DNA of 64,000 bases from JACVRW01 sp963751105 (GTDB lineage: Bacteria > Actinomycetota > Thermoleophilia > Solirubrobacterales > Thermoleophilaceae): the NCBI GenBank assembly GCA_963751105.1, contig CAVVTG010000002.1, positions 806,001 to 870,000 on the forward strand, in the 5' to 3' direction. Below the pieces are notes generated by a model, which was given only the letters and a program-made list of their open reading frames with translations, made no database searches and was not told the DNA's origin. Positions 1 to 7,800 of the stretch are shown here, one piece after another. Numbering within the stretch: position 1 is the first letter of the stretch; each line of letters starts with the position of its first letter. The position numbers and the translations under genes were made by a program.

Positions 1-1
1 C

Positions 2-370
2 CTGGGCATGCCCGCGCAAACGGTGGACGGCAACGACGTGCTAGCCGTACACGAAGCTGCGGAAGCGGCCGTCGAACGGGCTCGCTCGGGCGGCGGCCCC
101 TCCCTGCTCGAGTGCCAGACGTACCGGCACTACGGACACTCGAAGTCCGATCCCGCCCACTACCGCCCCAAGGACGAGGTGGAGCGCTGGTTGGGTCGCG
201 ACCCGCTCGACATCGCGAGGGCCCGGCTTACCGAGCTCGGCGTCGAGGAAGCCGACCTGGACGCCGCAGCCGAGCGAGCGAAAGAGGCGATGCGCGAGGC
301 AAGCGAGCGCGCACTGGCCGCCCCGTATCCAGACGCGGACGGCGAGGCCGCCACGGAATTCGCACCGTGA
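2..370 (+). CDS. 2-oxoacid (pyruvate/acetoin-type) dehydrogenase E1 component, alpha subunit, C-terminal part
   Basis: The reading frame is open from the window edge, so the N-terminus and thiamine-diphosphate motif lie outside. The visible 120 or so residues include GMPAQTVDGNDVLAV and the downstream CQTYRHYGHSKSDP stretch, both typical of the C-terminal half of E1 alpha subunits. This protein binds ThDP together with the beta subunit and decarboxylates a 2-oxoacid. The E1 beta gene follows with a GTGA overlap, as expected for an alpha/beta pair. Which 2-oxoacid (pyruvate, acetoin or branched-chain) is used cannot be told from this fragment. Confidence 0.88.
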   Translation: MGMPAQTVDGNDVLAVHEAAEAAVERARSGGGPSLLECQTYRHYGHSKSDPAHYRPKDEVERWLGRDPLDIARARLTELGVEEADLDAAAERAKEAMREASERALAAPYPDADGEAATEFAP

Positions 371-1356
371 GCGTCGCCGCCGAGGCCAAGCTCGAGTTTC
401 GGGTCGCGATTCGCGACGCGATCGCGGAGGAGATGGAGCGCGACGAGTCGGTGATCTTCTTCGGAGAGGACGTGGCCGCCGCGGGAGGGGTGTTCAAGGC
501 CACCCCCGAGCTTCAGGAGCGCTTCGGGGAAGAACGCGTGTTCGACACTCCGATCTCCGAGCTGGCCCTTGCCGGCGCCGCCTTCGGCGCGGCGGTCACC
601 GGGCTGCGGCCGATCTTCGAGATCATGTTCGGCGACTTCATGGCGCTGCCCATGGACAGCCTGGTCAACCAGTCGGCCAAGTATTGGTATGTCTCGAACG
701 AACAGGGGCCTGCGCCGCTGGTGGTGCGCTCCGCCGTGGGGGGAGGGGGTCGCTTCGGCGCGATGCACTCTCAAATCCACGGAACCTGGTTTCAGGGCAT
801 TCCCGGCCTCAAGATCGTGGCGCCGTCGACGCCCGCCGAGGCCAAGGGGCTGCTCAAGGCGGCCATTCGTGACGACAACCCCGTCGTCTTTCTGGAGCAC
901 AAGCGCCTCTACTCCGTGAAGGGCCCTCCGGCGGACGACGCCGAGCCGCCTCCACTCGGCCAGGCACGGATCGCGCGCAAGGGCTCGGACGTGACGATCG
1001 TGTCGATCGCCAAAGGCGTGCCCGACTCCTTGAAGGCCGCCGAGCTGCTGGCGGAAGACGGGATCGAAGCGGAGGTGCTCGACCTGCGTACGCTGCGCCC
1101 GCTCGACACTTCGGCGGTACTCGAGTCGGTGGCCAAGACCAACCGCATCGTGGCTGTGGAAGAGGGGCCGCGCCTGGGCGGCTGGGCGGCCAACCTGCTC
1201 GGACTGGTCGCCGCGGAGGGCCTACACGATCTGGACGATGCCTGGGTGATCGCGACGGCCGAAACGCCCATTCCCTACAGCCCCCCGCTCGAGGACGCGT
1301 TCATGCCGAGCGCAGAGTCGATTGCGGCCGAGATCAGCGCTCGCGTCGGGTCCTGA
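367..1356 (+). CDS. 2-oxoacid dehydrogenase E1 component, beta subunit (transketolase-like)
   Basis: A protein of 329 residues starting at a GTG that overlaps the stop of the alpha subunit (GTGA). It shows the E1 beta landmarks in order: an N-terminal AIAEEMERDESVIFFGEDV, then FDTPISELALAGAAFGAAVTG, and a C-terminal transketolase domain with DLRTLRPLD and VAVEEGPRLGG. Length matches the family (about 325). With the alpha subunit it forms the heterotetrameric E1 of a pyruvate/acetoin/branched-chain dehydrogenase complex. No E2 or E3 gene follows. The next gene is on the other strand and its end overlaps this one by 23 bases. A longer reading frame exists upstream in this frame but has no homology. 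Confidence 0.9.
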   Translation: MSVAAEAKLEFRVAIRDAIAEEMERDESVIFFGEDVAAAGGVFKATPELQERFGEERVFDTPISELALAGAAFGAAVTGLRPIFEIMFGDFMALPMDSLVNQSAKYWYVSNEQGPAPLVVRSAVGGGGRFGAMHSQIHGTWFQGIPGLKIVAPSTPAEAKGLLKAAIRDDNPVVFLEHKRLYSVKGPPADDAEPPPLGQARIARKGSDVTIVSIAKGVPDSLKAAELLAEDGIEAEVLDLRTLRPLDTSAVLESVAKTNRIVAVEEGPRLGGWAANLLGLVAAEGLHDLDDAWVIATAETPIPYSPPLEDAFMPSAESIAAEISARVGS

Positions 1357-2962
1357 GCGCGGCTGGCGCCCACAGCAGGTGACGGGCCGGCGGCGCGCCA
1401 TCATCCTGGTGCAGAGACTCGACCCGTTGCTCCACTTCGAGGTCTGAAACGGTACGGCGGCCGTGCTGGCGCAAGTGCTCGCTCCACGAGCCCACCGTGA
1501 ACTGCTCGAGGTACCGTCCGGGCGCGGCGAGGTCCTCGTACAGGTCCCAGGCGTAGGCGCCGTCGCGGCGGCGCACGCGTCCGAGCTCTTGCATCGCCGC
1601 CACGAACTCCTCCGCCTGCTCCGTCCCCACCTGGTATTCGAGCGTCACCAGGACCGGCCCGTCGCTCGGCGCGGGCTCGAAGATGATGTCCGGATGAGCC
1701 CAGGCCGTGGCGGGCCTGAGGTCGGCGTCCTCGCCCGGTCCCAGCGGCCAGCGCCGCGCCGCCACGACTCCGGCCAGCAGGACCGCCACGGCCACCATCA
1801 AAGCCGTGCGGACTCCGGCCACGCCGGCGGTGAATCCCCAGGCCAAGCTGCCCGCGGCCAGGCAGCCCTGGAACACGAGCTGGAAGCTGGCCAGCGTGCG
1901 CGCTCGAACCCATCCGGGCGCCGCGCGCTGTGCGGCGGTGTTGAGCGACGCGAGCACGCTGAGCCACGACGCTCCGGCGAACACGAGCACGATCCCCACG
2001 GCGACCGGCTCACGAATCCAGGCGAGGCCGCTCAGACCGGCGGCCAGGCCGACCGTTGCCGCCGCGACCAGGACGTCGAGCGGCAGCCGCCGACGCAGCC
2101 GGGGCAGCACAACGGCGCCGAGGATCGCCCCCGCGCCCACGCAGCCCATCAGCAGGCCCAGGCCGCTCGACTCGAGATCGAGAGGTCCGACCGCAACCAC
2201 CGGAAGCAGGGACCACAGGGCGCTGGCTCCGAGGGAGAAGAGCGCCGCGCGCACGAGCACCGGCCGGGCCAGCGGGGAGAAGCGGACGTAGCGTGCGCCG
2301 GCGCGAAGAGCCGCGCCCAGCTGCTCGCCCTCGGCCTCCTCGCGCTTCGGGGTGCGCAGCCGAGAGACGACCACCATCAGTACGAGCACGCCGGCAGCCT
2401 CGAGTGCAAACAGCCAGCCCGCGCTGAACGCGACGATCAGCAGTCCGGCCGCGGCGGGGCCCAGAGCGCGGGCCAGGTTGATCGCCACTCCATTCAGCGC
2501 CACGGCCTGGGGCAGCTCGTCGTGGTCGACGAAGTCGGGAGTGAGCGCCTGATAGGCGATGATGCTCGTGGCCGACCCCGCGCCGAGCGCGAACGTGAGC
2601 ACGAGCACGACCGCGGGTGTGACGGCGTCGCTGAGCGTGAGAACGGACAACGCAGCCACCGCCGCTGCCATGCCCACCTGGGCGGCGAGTATCAGCCGAC
2701 GCCGGTCGACGATGTCGGCCGTTGCGCCCACCACCAGGCTGAGCGCAACCGCCGGCAGGCTCACCGCCGTCTGGACCATCGCGATCAAGAAAGCCGAATC
2801 GGTGAGCGAGGCCACGACGGTCACGGCGCCGACGCTGTGCATCCAGACCACCAGCTGGGAGCCGAAGAACGCGCCCCAGAGCGACCGGAATCCAGGCCGC
2901 TTGAGCAGCCCCCAGCTCCCGACCGGGGTGGCGGAGGCAGTGGTGGTCGTGGTCTGAGTCAT
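1334..2962 (-). CDS. MFS transporter with C-terminal monooxygenase-like domain (MFS_3 type)
   Basis: A protein of 542 residues from ATG (MTQTTTT...). Residues about 15-400 are strongly hydrophobic with about 12 membrane segments, and the MFS loop 2-3 motif appears as VVGATADIVDRRRL. After the last helix comes a soluble tail of about 110 residues (VLVTLEYQVGTEQAEEFVAAM ... GAYAWDLYEDL ... YLEQFTVGSWSEHLRQH) that looks like an antibiotic-biosynthesis-monooxygenase fold, as known for the MFS_3 (transmembrane secretion effector) family. A likely small-molecule exporter of unknown substrate. It is divergent from LacI 1, with a LacI-type palindrome between the starts. A start eight codons further upstream is possible. 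Confidence 0.85.
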   Translation of the reverse strand: MTQTTTTTASATPVGSWGLLKRPGFRSLWGAFFGSQLVVWMHSVGAVTVVASLTDSAFLIAMVQTAVSLPAVALSLVVGATADIVDRRRLILAAQVGMAAAVAALSVLTLSDAVTPAVVLVLTFALGAGSATSIIAYQALTPDFVDHDELPQAVALNGVAINLARALGPAAAGLLIVAFSAGWLFALEAAGVLVLMVVVSRLRTPKREEAEGEQLGAALRAGARYVRFSPLARPVLVRAALFSLGASALWSLLPVVAVGPLDLESSGLGLLMGCVGAGAILGAVVLPRLRRRLPLDVLVAAATVGLAAGLSGLAWIREPVAVGIVLVFAGASWLSVLASLNTAAQRAAPGWVRARTLASFQLVFQGCLAAGSLAWGFTAGVAGVRTALMVAVAVLLAGVVAARRWPLGPGEDADLRPATAWAHPDIIFEPAPSDGPVLVTLEYQVGTEQAEEFVAAMQELGRVRRRDGAYAWDLYEDLAAPGRYLEQFTVGSWSEHLRQHGRRTVSDLEVEQRVESLHQDDGAPPARHLLWAPAALRTRRER

Positions 2963-3010
2963 GCGATGAAAGAGCGAGCGCAACACGGTCGCGCGGGCCT
3001 CGAGACGGCC

Positions 3011-3027
3011 GCAAACGTGTGCATAAT
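3011..3027 (+). promoter_or_regulatory. LacI-type operator and -10 box upstream of LacI 1
   Basis: GCAAACGTGTGC at 3011-3022 is a palindrome with one mismatched pair and fits the GCAAWCGNTTGC pattern seen elsewhere in the window. It abuts CATAAT (3022-3027), one base from the consensus -10. The ATG at 3036 would then be at or just after the transcription start, so the mRNA may be nearly leaderless. The site sits between the divergent MFS gene and LacI 1, suggesting autoregulation. No convincing -35 was seen. Confidence 0.55.
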
Positions 3028-3035
3028 CATCGACG

Positions 3036-4079
3036 ATGGCTGAGGAGCGTGAGATGAACTCCGCGCGGGTGACGCTTCGCGATGTGGCTCGTGCGGCTGA
3101 TGTTCACCCGGGAACGGCCTCCAGGGCCCTGAACGTGGAAACGCGTTCGCTGGTCAACGAGGAGACGGCCCGGCGAGTGCTCGGCGCGGCCGAGCAGCTC
3201 GGCTACCGGCCCAACCCGATCGCTCGCGGGCTGAAGACCAACCGCTCCTACACCATCGGCGTTCTGGTGCCGGACATCACCAATCCGCTCTTCCCGCCCA
3301 TTCTCCGAGGGATAGAGGACCGTCTGGAGGAGGACGGGTACACGCCGCTGATGGCCAATACCGACAACGACCGTGAGCGCGAGCGGATCGACTGGCAGAC
3401 GATGCGGGCCCGTCAGGTGGACGGCATCATCACCGCCACCGCGGACCGCACCGACTCGCTCGCCGACGAGATCACGGCCGCGGGCGTCCCTCTCGTTCTG
3501 GCCAACCGCCGGGTGGACGATCCGGCGATCCGGGCCGCAACCCCCGACGATCGAGCGGGGATACGGCTCGCGGTGGAGCACCTGATGAGCCTCGGGCACC
3601 GGCAGATCGCGCACATCGCCGGGCCACGCGAGTTCTCGAGCGGCCACGACCGGCACGAGGGATTTCTCGAGGCGATGAGAGACAACGGCCTCGAACCCGA
3701 CCCCGGCCTGGTGGTGGTGAGCCGGGCGTTCACGGAACCCGAGGGAGCACGGGCCTGCCGCGAGCTTCTCGACCGGGGCGGGGGCGCGACGGCGATCGCG
3801 GCCAGCAATGACCTGATTGCCCTCGGCTGCTACGACGTCTTCATCGAACGTTCCATCGCCTGCCCTGACGATGTCTCCGTAACCGGCTTCAACGACATGC
3901 CCTTCGCCGGGCGCTTCCAGCCACCGCTCACGACCGTTCGCATACGGCCCTACGACGTGGGCGTGGCGGCCGCCGAGCTGATGCTCGAGGTTCTGCGCAG
4001 TGCCGATTCCGAGCCCCGCCAGGTACAGCTCAAACCCGAGCTCGTAGTTCGCGACTCGACGGGGCCGCCGCCCGGCTAG
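3036..4079 (+). CDS. LacI-family transcriptional regulator (LacI 1)
   Basis: A protein of 347 residues. An N-terminal LacI helix-turn-helix (TLRDVARAADVHPGTASRAL) and the hinge region LGYRPNPIARGL are followed by a periplasmic-binding-protein-like sugar-binding core (IGVLVPDITNPLFPPILRGI ... TGFNDMPFAGRFQPPLTTV). The recognition helix HPGTASRAL is nearly identical to that of LacI 2, so both should read the same operator. It is expected to repress catabolic promoters until a small ligand binds. Start at 3036; an ATG at 3054 is also possible. Its 3' end overlaps the convergent LacI 2 gene by 50 bases. The ligand is unknown. Confidence 0.93.
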   Translation: MAEEREMNSARVTLRDVARAADVHPGTASRALNVETRSLVNEETARRVLGAAEQLGYRPNPIARGLKTNRSYTIGVLVPDITNPLFPPILRGIEDRLEEDGYTPLMANTDNDRERERIDWQTMRARQVDGIITATADRTDSLADEITAAGVPLVLANRRVDDPAIRAATPDDRAGIRLAVEHLMSLGHRQIAHIAGPREFSSGHDRHEGFLEAMRDNGLEPDPGLVVVSRAFTEPEGARACRELLDRGGGATAIAASNDLIALGCYDVFIERSIACPDDVSVTGFNDMPFAGRFQPPLTTVRIRPYDVGVAAAELMLEVLRSADSEPRQVQLKPELVVRDSTGPPPG

Positions 4080-5103
4080 GCCCGGTGGAGTCCCGGACGA
4101 CCAGCTTCGTCTCCAGCAGCACGCGCGGCTCGCCCTCGCCTTCGCCGGACAGACGGTCGAGCAGGGTGCGTGCTGCCTCTCGGCCGATCTCGTACTGCGG
4201 AATGGCGACTGTGGTCAGCGGCGGCTGGAGAAAGCTCGCCAGCGGCATGTCGTTGTGCCCGACGATCGATATGTCGTCCGGGCAGCGCAGGCCGGCTTCG
4301 GCCAGCGCGGCGTAGCAACCGAGGGCGATCATGTCGTTGCCGGCGACGATGGCCGTGATGTCGTCACGTCGGCGCAGCAGGTCGCGGGCGGCGCTGCAGC
4401 CGGCGGGAATGGTGAAGCCCTCGCCGTGGAGGATCGGGGCCGGCTCGCCGGCCACACGCCGGGTCATGGCCTCCCGGAAGGCCCGCTCGCGGACAACCGT
4501 CGTCGATAGGTTCACGGGGCCGGTCACGTGGGCGATGCGTTCGTGCCCGAGCTCCGTGAGATGGCCGACTGCGCGCTTTACGCCGGAGCCGTCATCGGCA
4601 CCGACGAACGGGAGCGAGCCTTCGTCGACGTCGCGGGTCACGAGCACGGTGGGAATGGGCCCGCCGCCCAGGTCGGCCACGGTCCTGCTCTGGCGAGTTG
4701 CCGTAGAGACGATCAGCCCCTCGCAGCGCCGTGCCTGCAGCTCGGTGACCACGGCCCGCTCACGGTCCACGTCGTTGTCGGTATCGGCCAGCAGGCACGC
4801 CAGGCCGGCGCTCCACAACACCTGCTCGATCCCGCGCACGATCGGAGGAATCACCGGGTTGGTCAGGTCCGGTACCACCAGTCCGACAAAGCCGGATCGT
4901 CGCGTCCTAAGGCTGCGCGCCGTCGGATCCGGCGCGTAGCCGAGCTCGCGGGCCGCTTCCTCCACCTTGCGTTTGGTCTCGACCGTGACACGGCCCTCGA
5001 GGGCCGGATCGAGGGCGCGCGAAACGGTGCCGGGGTGAACGCCGGCCCGCTCGGCCACGTCGCGCAGAGTCGCGGGCCGCCGGCCCCGCCCAGGGGGGCT
5101 CAG
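4030..5103 (-). CDS. LacI-family transcriptional regulator (LacI 2)
   Basis: About 357 residues if translation begins at a CTG (5103-5101) that overlaps the stop of the upstream CMD gene as CTGA. No ATG, GTG or TTG lies between that stop and the helix-turn-helix (TLRDVAERAGVHPGTVSRAL), so either CTG is used or the start is otherwise unusual. The ligand-binding core (VGLVVPDLTNPVIPPIVRGI ... VGHNDMPLASFLQPPLTTV) closely parallels LacI 1, making these recent paralogues placed tail to tail. It is co-transcribed with the CMD gene behind a promoter carrying a perfect 20-base palindrome, so autoregulation is likely. Confidence 0.9.
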   Translation of the reverse strand: MSPPGRGRRPATLRDVAERAGVHPGTVSRALDPALEGRVTVETKRKVEEAARELGYAPDPTARSLRTRRSGFVGLVVPDLTNPVIPPIVRGIEQVLWSAGLACLLADTDNDVDRERAVVTELQARRCEGLIVSTATRQSRTVADLGGGPIPTVLVTRDVDEGSLPFVGADDGSGVKRAVGHLTELGHERIAHVTGPVNLSTTVVRERAFREAMTRRVAGEPAPILHGEGFTIPAGCSAARDLLRRRDDITAIVAGNDMIALGCYAALAEAGLRCPDDISIVGHNDMPLASFLQPPLTTVAIPQYEIGREAARTLLDRLSGEGEGEPRVLLETKLVVRDSTGPSRAAAPSSRELRARV

Positions 5104-5729
5104 ACGCGAGCCCAGTAGTCCGTCGAGGCCTTTCGGGCGTCTAGCTCCTCGCGGGTCTCGAACCCCGGGGCCATGGAGGCGGCCGAGCCGGCGAGTACTT
5201 CGTGGTGCTCGATGTTGAGGTGACGCAACCAGCTCTGCTGGCCGAAGGTCAATCCGATGAAGCAGCCCAGCTCCACCAGCTCGGGTTCGGAGAACAGGCC
5301 GTGCAGCCGCTCCCAGAACTCGTCGTCGGTCTCGATGCCCCAGGCAATCGCCTCGGCGTAGGCCAGGGCTGCCTTCTGGCGCTCGTCGAAGGCCGGCGAG
5401 GACTCGAAGTTCAGCAACTCGTCGTACTGACCCTCCACGAGGCCGCCTTCGGCGCCCTTGACCGAGCGTTGATTGCCGCAGTACTCGCACTTGACCGTGC
5501 GCGAGATGTAGACCCGGCAGAGCTCCTTGATCTCGTGGTCACACACCCCCTCGCGAAACAGGTCGTTCCAGCTCTTGGCGAAGAACCAGAACGCCGCCGG
5601 GACGTGCGCTCGAATGGCTGAGCTCTCAGGCCGCGGGGTTCCTTCCCGCGCGCAGCGCTCCAACTCAGCCCTCATGTCGTCGGTCATGTCCTCCGCGGGC
5701 ACGTAACTGATGCGCTGCTTGCCGGCCAC
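5100..5729 (-). CDS. Carboxymuconolactone decarboxylase/AhpD-like family protein
   Basis: A protein of 209 residues starting at GTG 5729, preceded by a good AGGAGGAG ribosome site. The core has the AhpD/CMD-type CxxC (Cys81 and Cys84, in RTVKCEYCGNQRSV), but the His that usually follows three residues later in AhpD is Arg here. A second helix pair (AALAYAEAIAW ... ELVELGCFIGLTFGQQSWLRHL) completes the fold. Such proteins act as alkylhydroperoxidase-like reductases or lactone decarboxylases; the reaction here is unknown. First gene of a two-gene operon with LacI 2, facing the exported amidohydrolase across an operator-rich 178-base gap. Confidence 0.85.
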   Translation of the reverse strand: MAGKQRISYVPAEDMTDDMRAELERCAREGTPRPESSAIRAHVPAAFWFFAKSWNDLFREGVCDHEIKELCRVYISRTVKCEYCGNQRSVKGAEGGLVEGQYDELLNFESSPAFDERQKAALAYAEAIAWGIETDDEFWERLHGLFSEPELVELGCFIGLTFGQQSWLRHLNIEHHEVLAGSAASMAPGFETREELDARKASTDYWARV

Positions 5730-5760
5730 CGCTGCTCCTCCTTCATCATCGAAACACGGA

Positions 5761-5780
5761 GTTGGCAATCGATTGCCAAC
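5761..5780. promoter_or_regulatory. Perfect 20-base LacI-type palindrome
   Basis: GTTGGCAATCGATTGCCAAC equals its own reverse complement over all 20 bases. The core GCAATCGATTGC matches the LacI operators found at 29956 and elsewhere in the window. It lies 10 bases downstream of the -10 box of the minus-strand promoter (5791-5819) and about 32 bases before the CMD gene start, where a bound repressor would block transcription. Confidence 0.8.
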
Positions 5781-5790
5781 TGAGCTCAGA

Positions 5791-5819
5791 AGCCTAACGC
5801 GGGTGCCTCCGACCGTCAA
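5791..5819 (-). promoter_or_regulatory. Sigma-70-type promoter for the CMD-LacI 2 operon
   Basis: On the minus strand TTGACG (plus 5814-5819) is followed after 17 bases by TAGGCT (plus 5791-5796). The spacing is ideal for a housekeeping promoter and the perfect palindrome lies immediately downstream. Confidence 0.6.
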
Positions 5820-5836
5820 GCGAAGCCATCGCCACG

Positions 5837-5871
5837 TTGACAGCGACCGTATGCTGCACACGATTGCAGCA
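5837..5871 (+). promoter_or_regulatory. Promoter region and LacI-type operator upstream of the amidohydrolase
   Basis: A consensus -35 TTGACA stands at 5837-5842. TGCTGCACACGATTGCAGCA (5852-5871) is a 20-base palindrome with two mismatched pairs and the same GCANNCGATTGC core. The -10 is uncertain: TATGCT (5850-5855) abuts the operator but is too close to TTGACA, while a 17-base spacing gives ACGATT inside the operator. Confidence 0.5.
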
Positions 5872-5907
5872 GCTGCCCGCGCCGGTCTGTCCGCAGGAGG
5901 AGACCTG

Positions 5908-7656
5908 ATGACCACTGTCCGGAGGTTCGTCCAGAACAGGCGCCGCCCGGTTCTGACCGTCGCCCTGGCCGTTCTGGCCACCACAGGACTGGCAGCCGCC
6001 GTGGCCGGCGCCGGCAGCGGGTACTGGGGTGGCGATTCGCTCCAGGAGCCCGACCTGATCCTCATCAACGGGGTCGTCCTCACCATGGACGAGGACAAGC
6101 CGCGGGCGCGAGCGATCGCCATGACCGGCGATCAGATCGTCCGGGTCGGCTCCAACCGCGAGATCAGGGGGTTGGCGGGTGAGGGCACGCAGGTGATCAA
6201 CCTGCGCCGGCGCACGGTCATACCGGGACTGGTCGACGGACATACACACGCGATCCGCGGCGGGCAGACCTTCGACCGAGAGACCTACTGGCTGGGCATC
6301 GGCTCGCTCGCAGACGCGCTCGACCTGCTCGGCGCCGCGGCCGCCGATCGGGAGCCGGACGAGTGGGTGGCCGTGGTCGGGTCGTGGCACCCGAACCAGT
6401 TCAGCGAGAAACGGCCGCCCACGGTGGCCGACCTGACGGACGCGTCTCCGACCAACCCGGCCTACGTCCAGTACCTCTACGACTACGCGCTGGTCAACGA
6501 GGCGGGGATCGACGCACTCGGGCTCGACAGCTCTCAGACCCCGCCCGTACCGGGCATCGTCGTCGAGCGCGACCCGAACGGGCAGGCCACCGGCCGGCTG
6601 TTCGGAGGGATCGGGCCGTTCAACGCGCTGCTCGCGACCCTCCTGCCGGCGACCTTGGAGGAGAAGAAGAACAGCCTTGCCGACTACATCACAGCTCTCA
6701 ACCGGTCGGGCGTCACAGGGTTCATCGACGACAGCGCCGGCCCGGCGGCGAGCTACGAGACTCTGTTCGCGCTCAACGACGAAGGCAGACTGACCGCTCG
6801 CGCCGGCTACCGCGTGCCCGCCCAGGCGCCAGGGAACGAGTCCGCCTTCTTCGAGAGCTTGATGGCGTTCCGGGCGCCACGGCATCCCGAGGGCCTCACG
6901 CCGTTCGTGGGCATCGGCGAGGTCGAGGTCTTCGGCGTCAACGACGGCGTGAGGATGGGTCCGGGCTTCCAGGCGGCGCCCGAAGCGCTGGCCGAGCTCG
7001 AGGAGGTGGCCTCGTTGGCCGCCTCACGTCGCATCCCGCTGGAGATACACGCCTACACCGACGACGCCGCGTCGCAGATCCTCGACGTGTTCGAGGATGT
7101 GAACGAGACCTACCCGATTGGTGATCTGCGGTGGGCGATCGCGCACCTCAACACCGGGTCGCCGGAGACCGTGGCCCGGATGAAGGCGCTGGGCCTCGCC
7201 TTCTCCGTCCAGATGGGCCCGTACTTCGAGGCTCCAGCGATCCTCGAGGCCAACGGCCCGGAGGTGGCAGAGCGGTCCGCGGCGAGGAGTGCGATCGACC
7301 AGGGGGTGCGCGTTGCCGGTGGCACCGACGCGACCCGGATCGGTGACTACCGGGTGTGGCCCGGCTTGGAGTTCCACATCACGGGGGCGTCGCTGGGCAA
7401 CGCTGTGGTACGCCCCCCCGGCCAGCGGCTCACCCGTCTCGAGGCGCTGCGGGCCTACACCCTCGACTCGGCGTGGCTGGCCTTCGACGACGACGACCGT
7501 GGCTCGCTCGAGGCAGGCAAGCTGGCGGACCTGGCGGTGCTCGACGCTTCATACCTCCGGGTCCCGGCTACGGAGATCAGTGAGATCCGGTCGGTGCTGA
7601 CCCTGCTGGGTGGAGACCCCGTCCACGACCCACGCGGTTGGGTGGACGACCAGTGA
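5908..7656 (+). CDS. Exported amidohydrolase, YtcJ-like (Amidohydro_3)
   Basis: A protein of 582 residues starting at ATG 5908 behind AGGAGG. The first 35 or so residues form a signal peptide or membrane anchor (basic VRRFVQNRRR, then VLTVALAVLATTGLAAAVAGA). The catalytic domain opens with DLILINGVVLTMDEDKPRARAIA and carries the metal-binding HxH at His112 and His114 (PGLVDGHTHA). The late TRIGDYRVWPGLEFHITG and the C-terminal GSLEAGKLADLAVLD are characteristic of the YtcJ/Amidohydro_3 group, which hydrolyse amides, formamides or cyclic imides outside the cytoplasm. It sits just before the Liv transporter, so it may release the compound that is then imported. Substrate unknown. Confidence 0.88.
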   Translation: MTTVRRFVQNRRRPVLTVALAVLATTGLAAAVAGAGSGYWGGDSLQEPDLILINGVVLTMDEDKPRARAIAMTGDQIVRVGSNREIRGLAGEGTQVINLRRRTVIPGLVDGHTHAIRGGQTFDRETYWLGIGSLADALDLLGAAAADREPDEWVAVVGSWHPNQFSEKRPPTVADLTDASPTNPAYVQYLYDYALVNEAGIDALGLDSSQTPPVPGIVVERDPNGQATGRLFGGIGPFNALLATLLPATLEEKKNSLADYITALNRSGVTGFIDDSAGPAASYETLFALNDEGRLTARAGYRVPAQAPGNESAFFESLMAFRAPRHPEGLTPFVGIGEVEVFGVNDGVRMGPGFQAAPEALAELEEVASLAASRRIPLEIHAYTDDAASQILDVFEDVNETYPIGDLRWAIAHLNTGSPETVARMKALGLAFSVQMGPYFEAPAILEANGPEVAERSAARSAIDQGVRVAGGTDATRIGDYRVWPGLEFHITGASLGNAVVRPPGQRLTRLEALRAYTLDSAWLAFDDDDRGSLEAGKLADLAVLDASYLRVPATEISEIRSVLTLLGGDPVHDPRGWVDDQ

Positions 7657-7687
7657 TCGCGGGATCTTAAGCGGCGGTTAGGCCCGG

Positions 7688-7743
7688 TTGCATTCGCGCG
7701 GCTCTAGGTGTAGGGTCACAAACGATTGCCGCAAACGATTGCA
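7688..7743 (+). promoter_or_regulatory. Promoter with tandem LacI-type operators upstream of the first Liv transporter
   Basis: TTGCAT (7688-7693), 17 bases, then TAGGGT (7711-7716) forms a sigma-70-like promoter. Immediately downstream the 11-base direct repeat CAAACGATTGC occurs at 7719-7729 and 7732-7742, a 13-base period. The second copy is part of GCAAACGATTGC, a near-palindrome of the same operator class as 23589 and 30027. Two adjacent sites on one side of the helix period would suit strong repression. Confidence 0.65.
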
Positions 7744-7800
7744 TCCCGTCGTGCCTAAGCGCGCGGCGCGCGTCGAGGGATCACGGAGGAGAGGAAACGT

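Noticed and set aside
1463..3043. Long plus-strand open frame of 526 codons opposite the MFS gene
   Set aside because: Composition is Arg/Gln/His-rich without any domain; it is the antisense of a clear 12-helix transporter, an effect of high GC.
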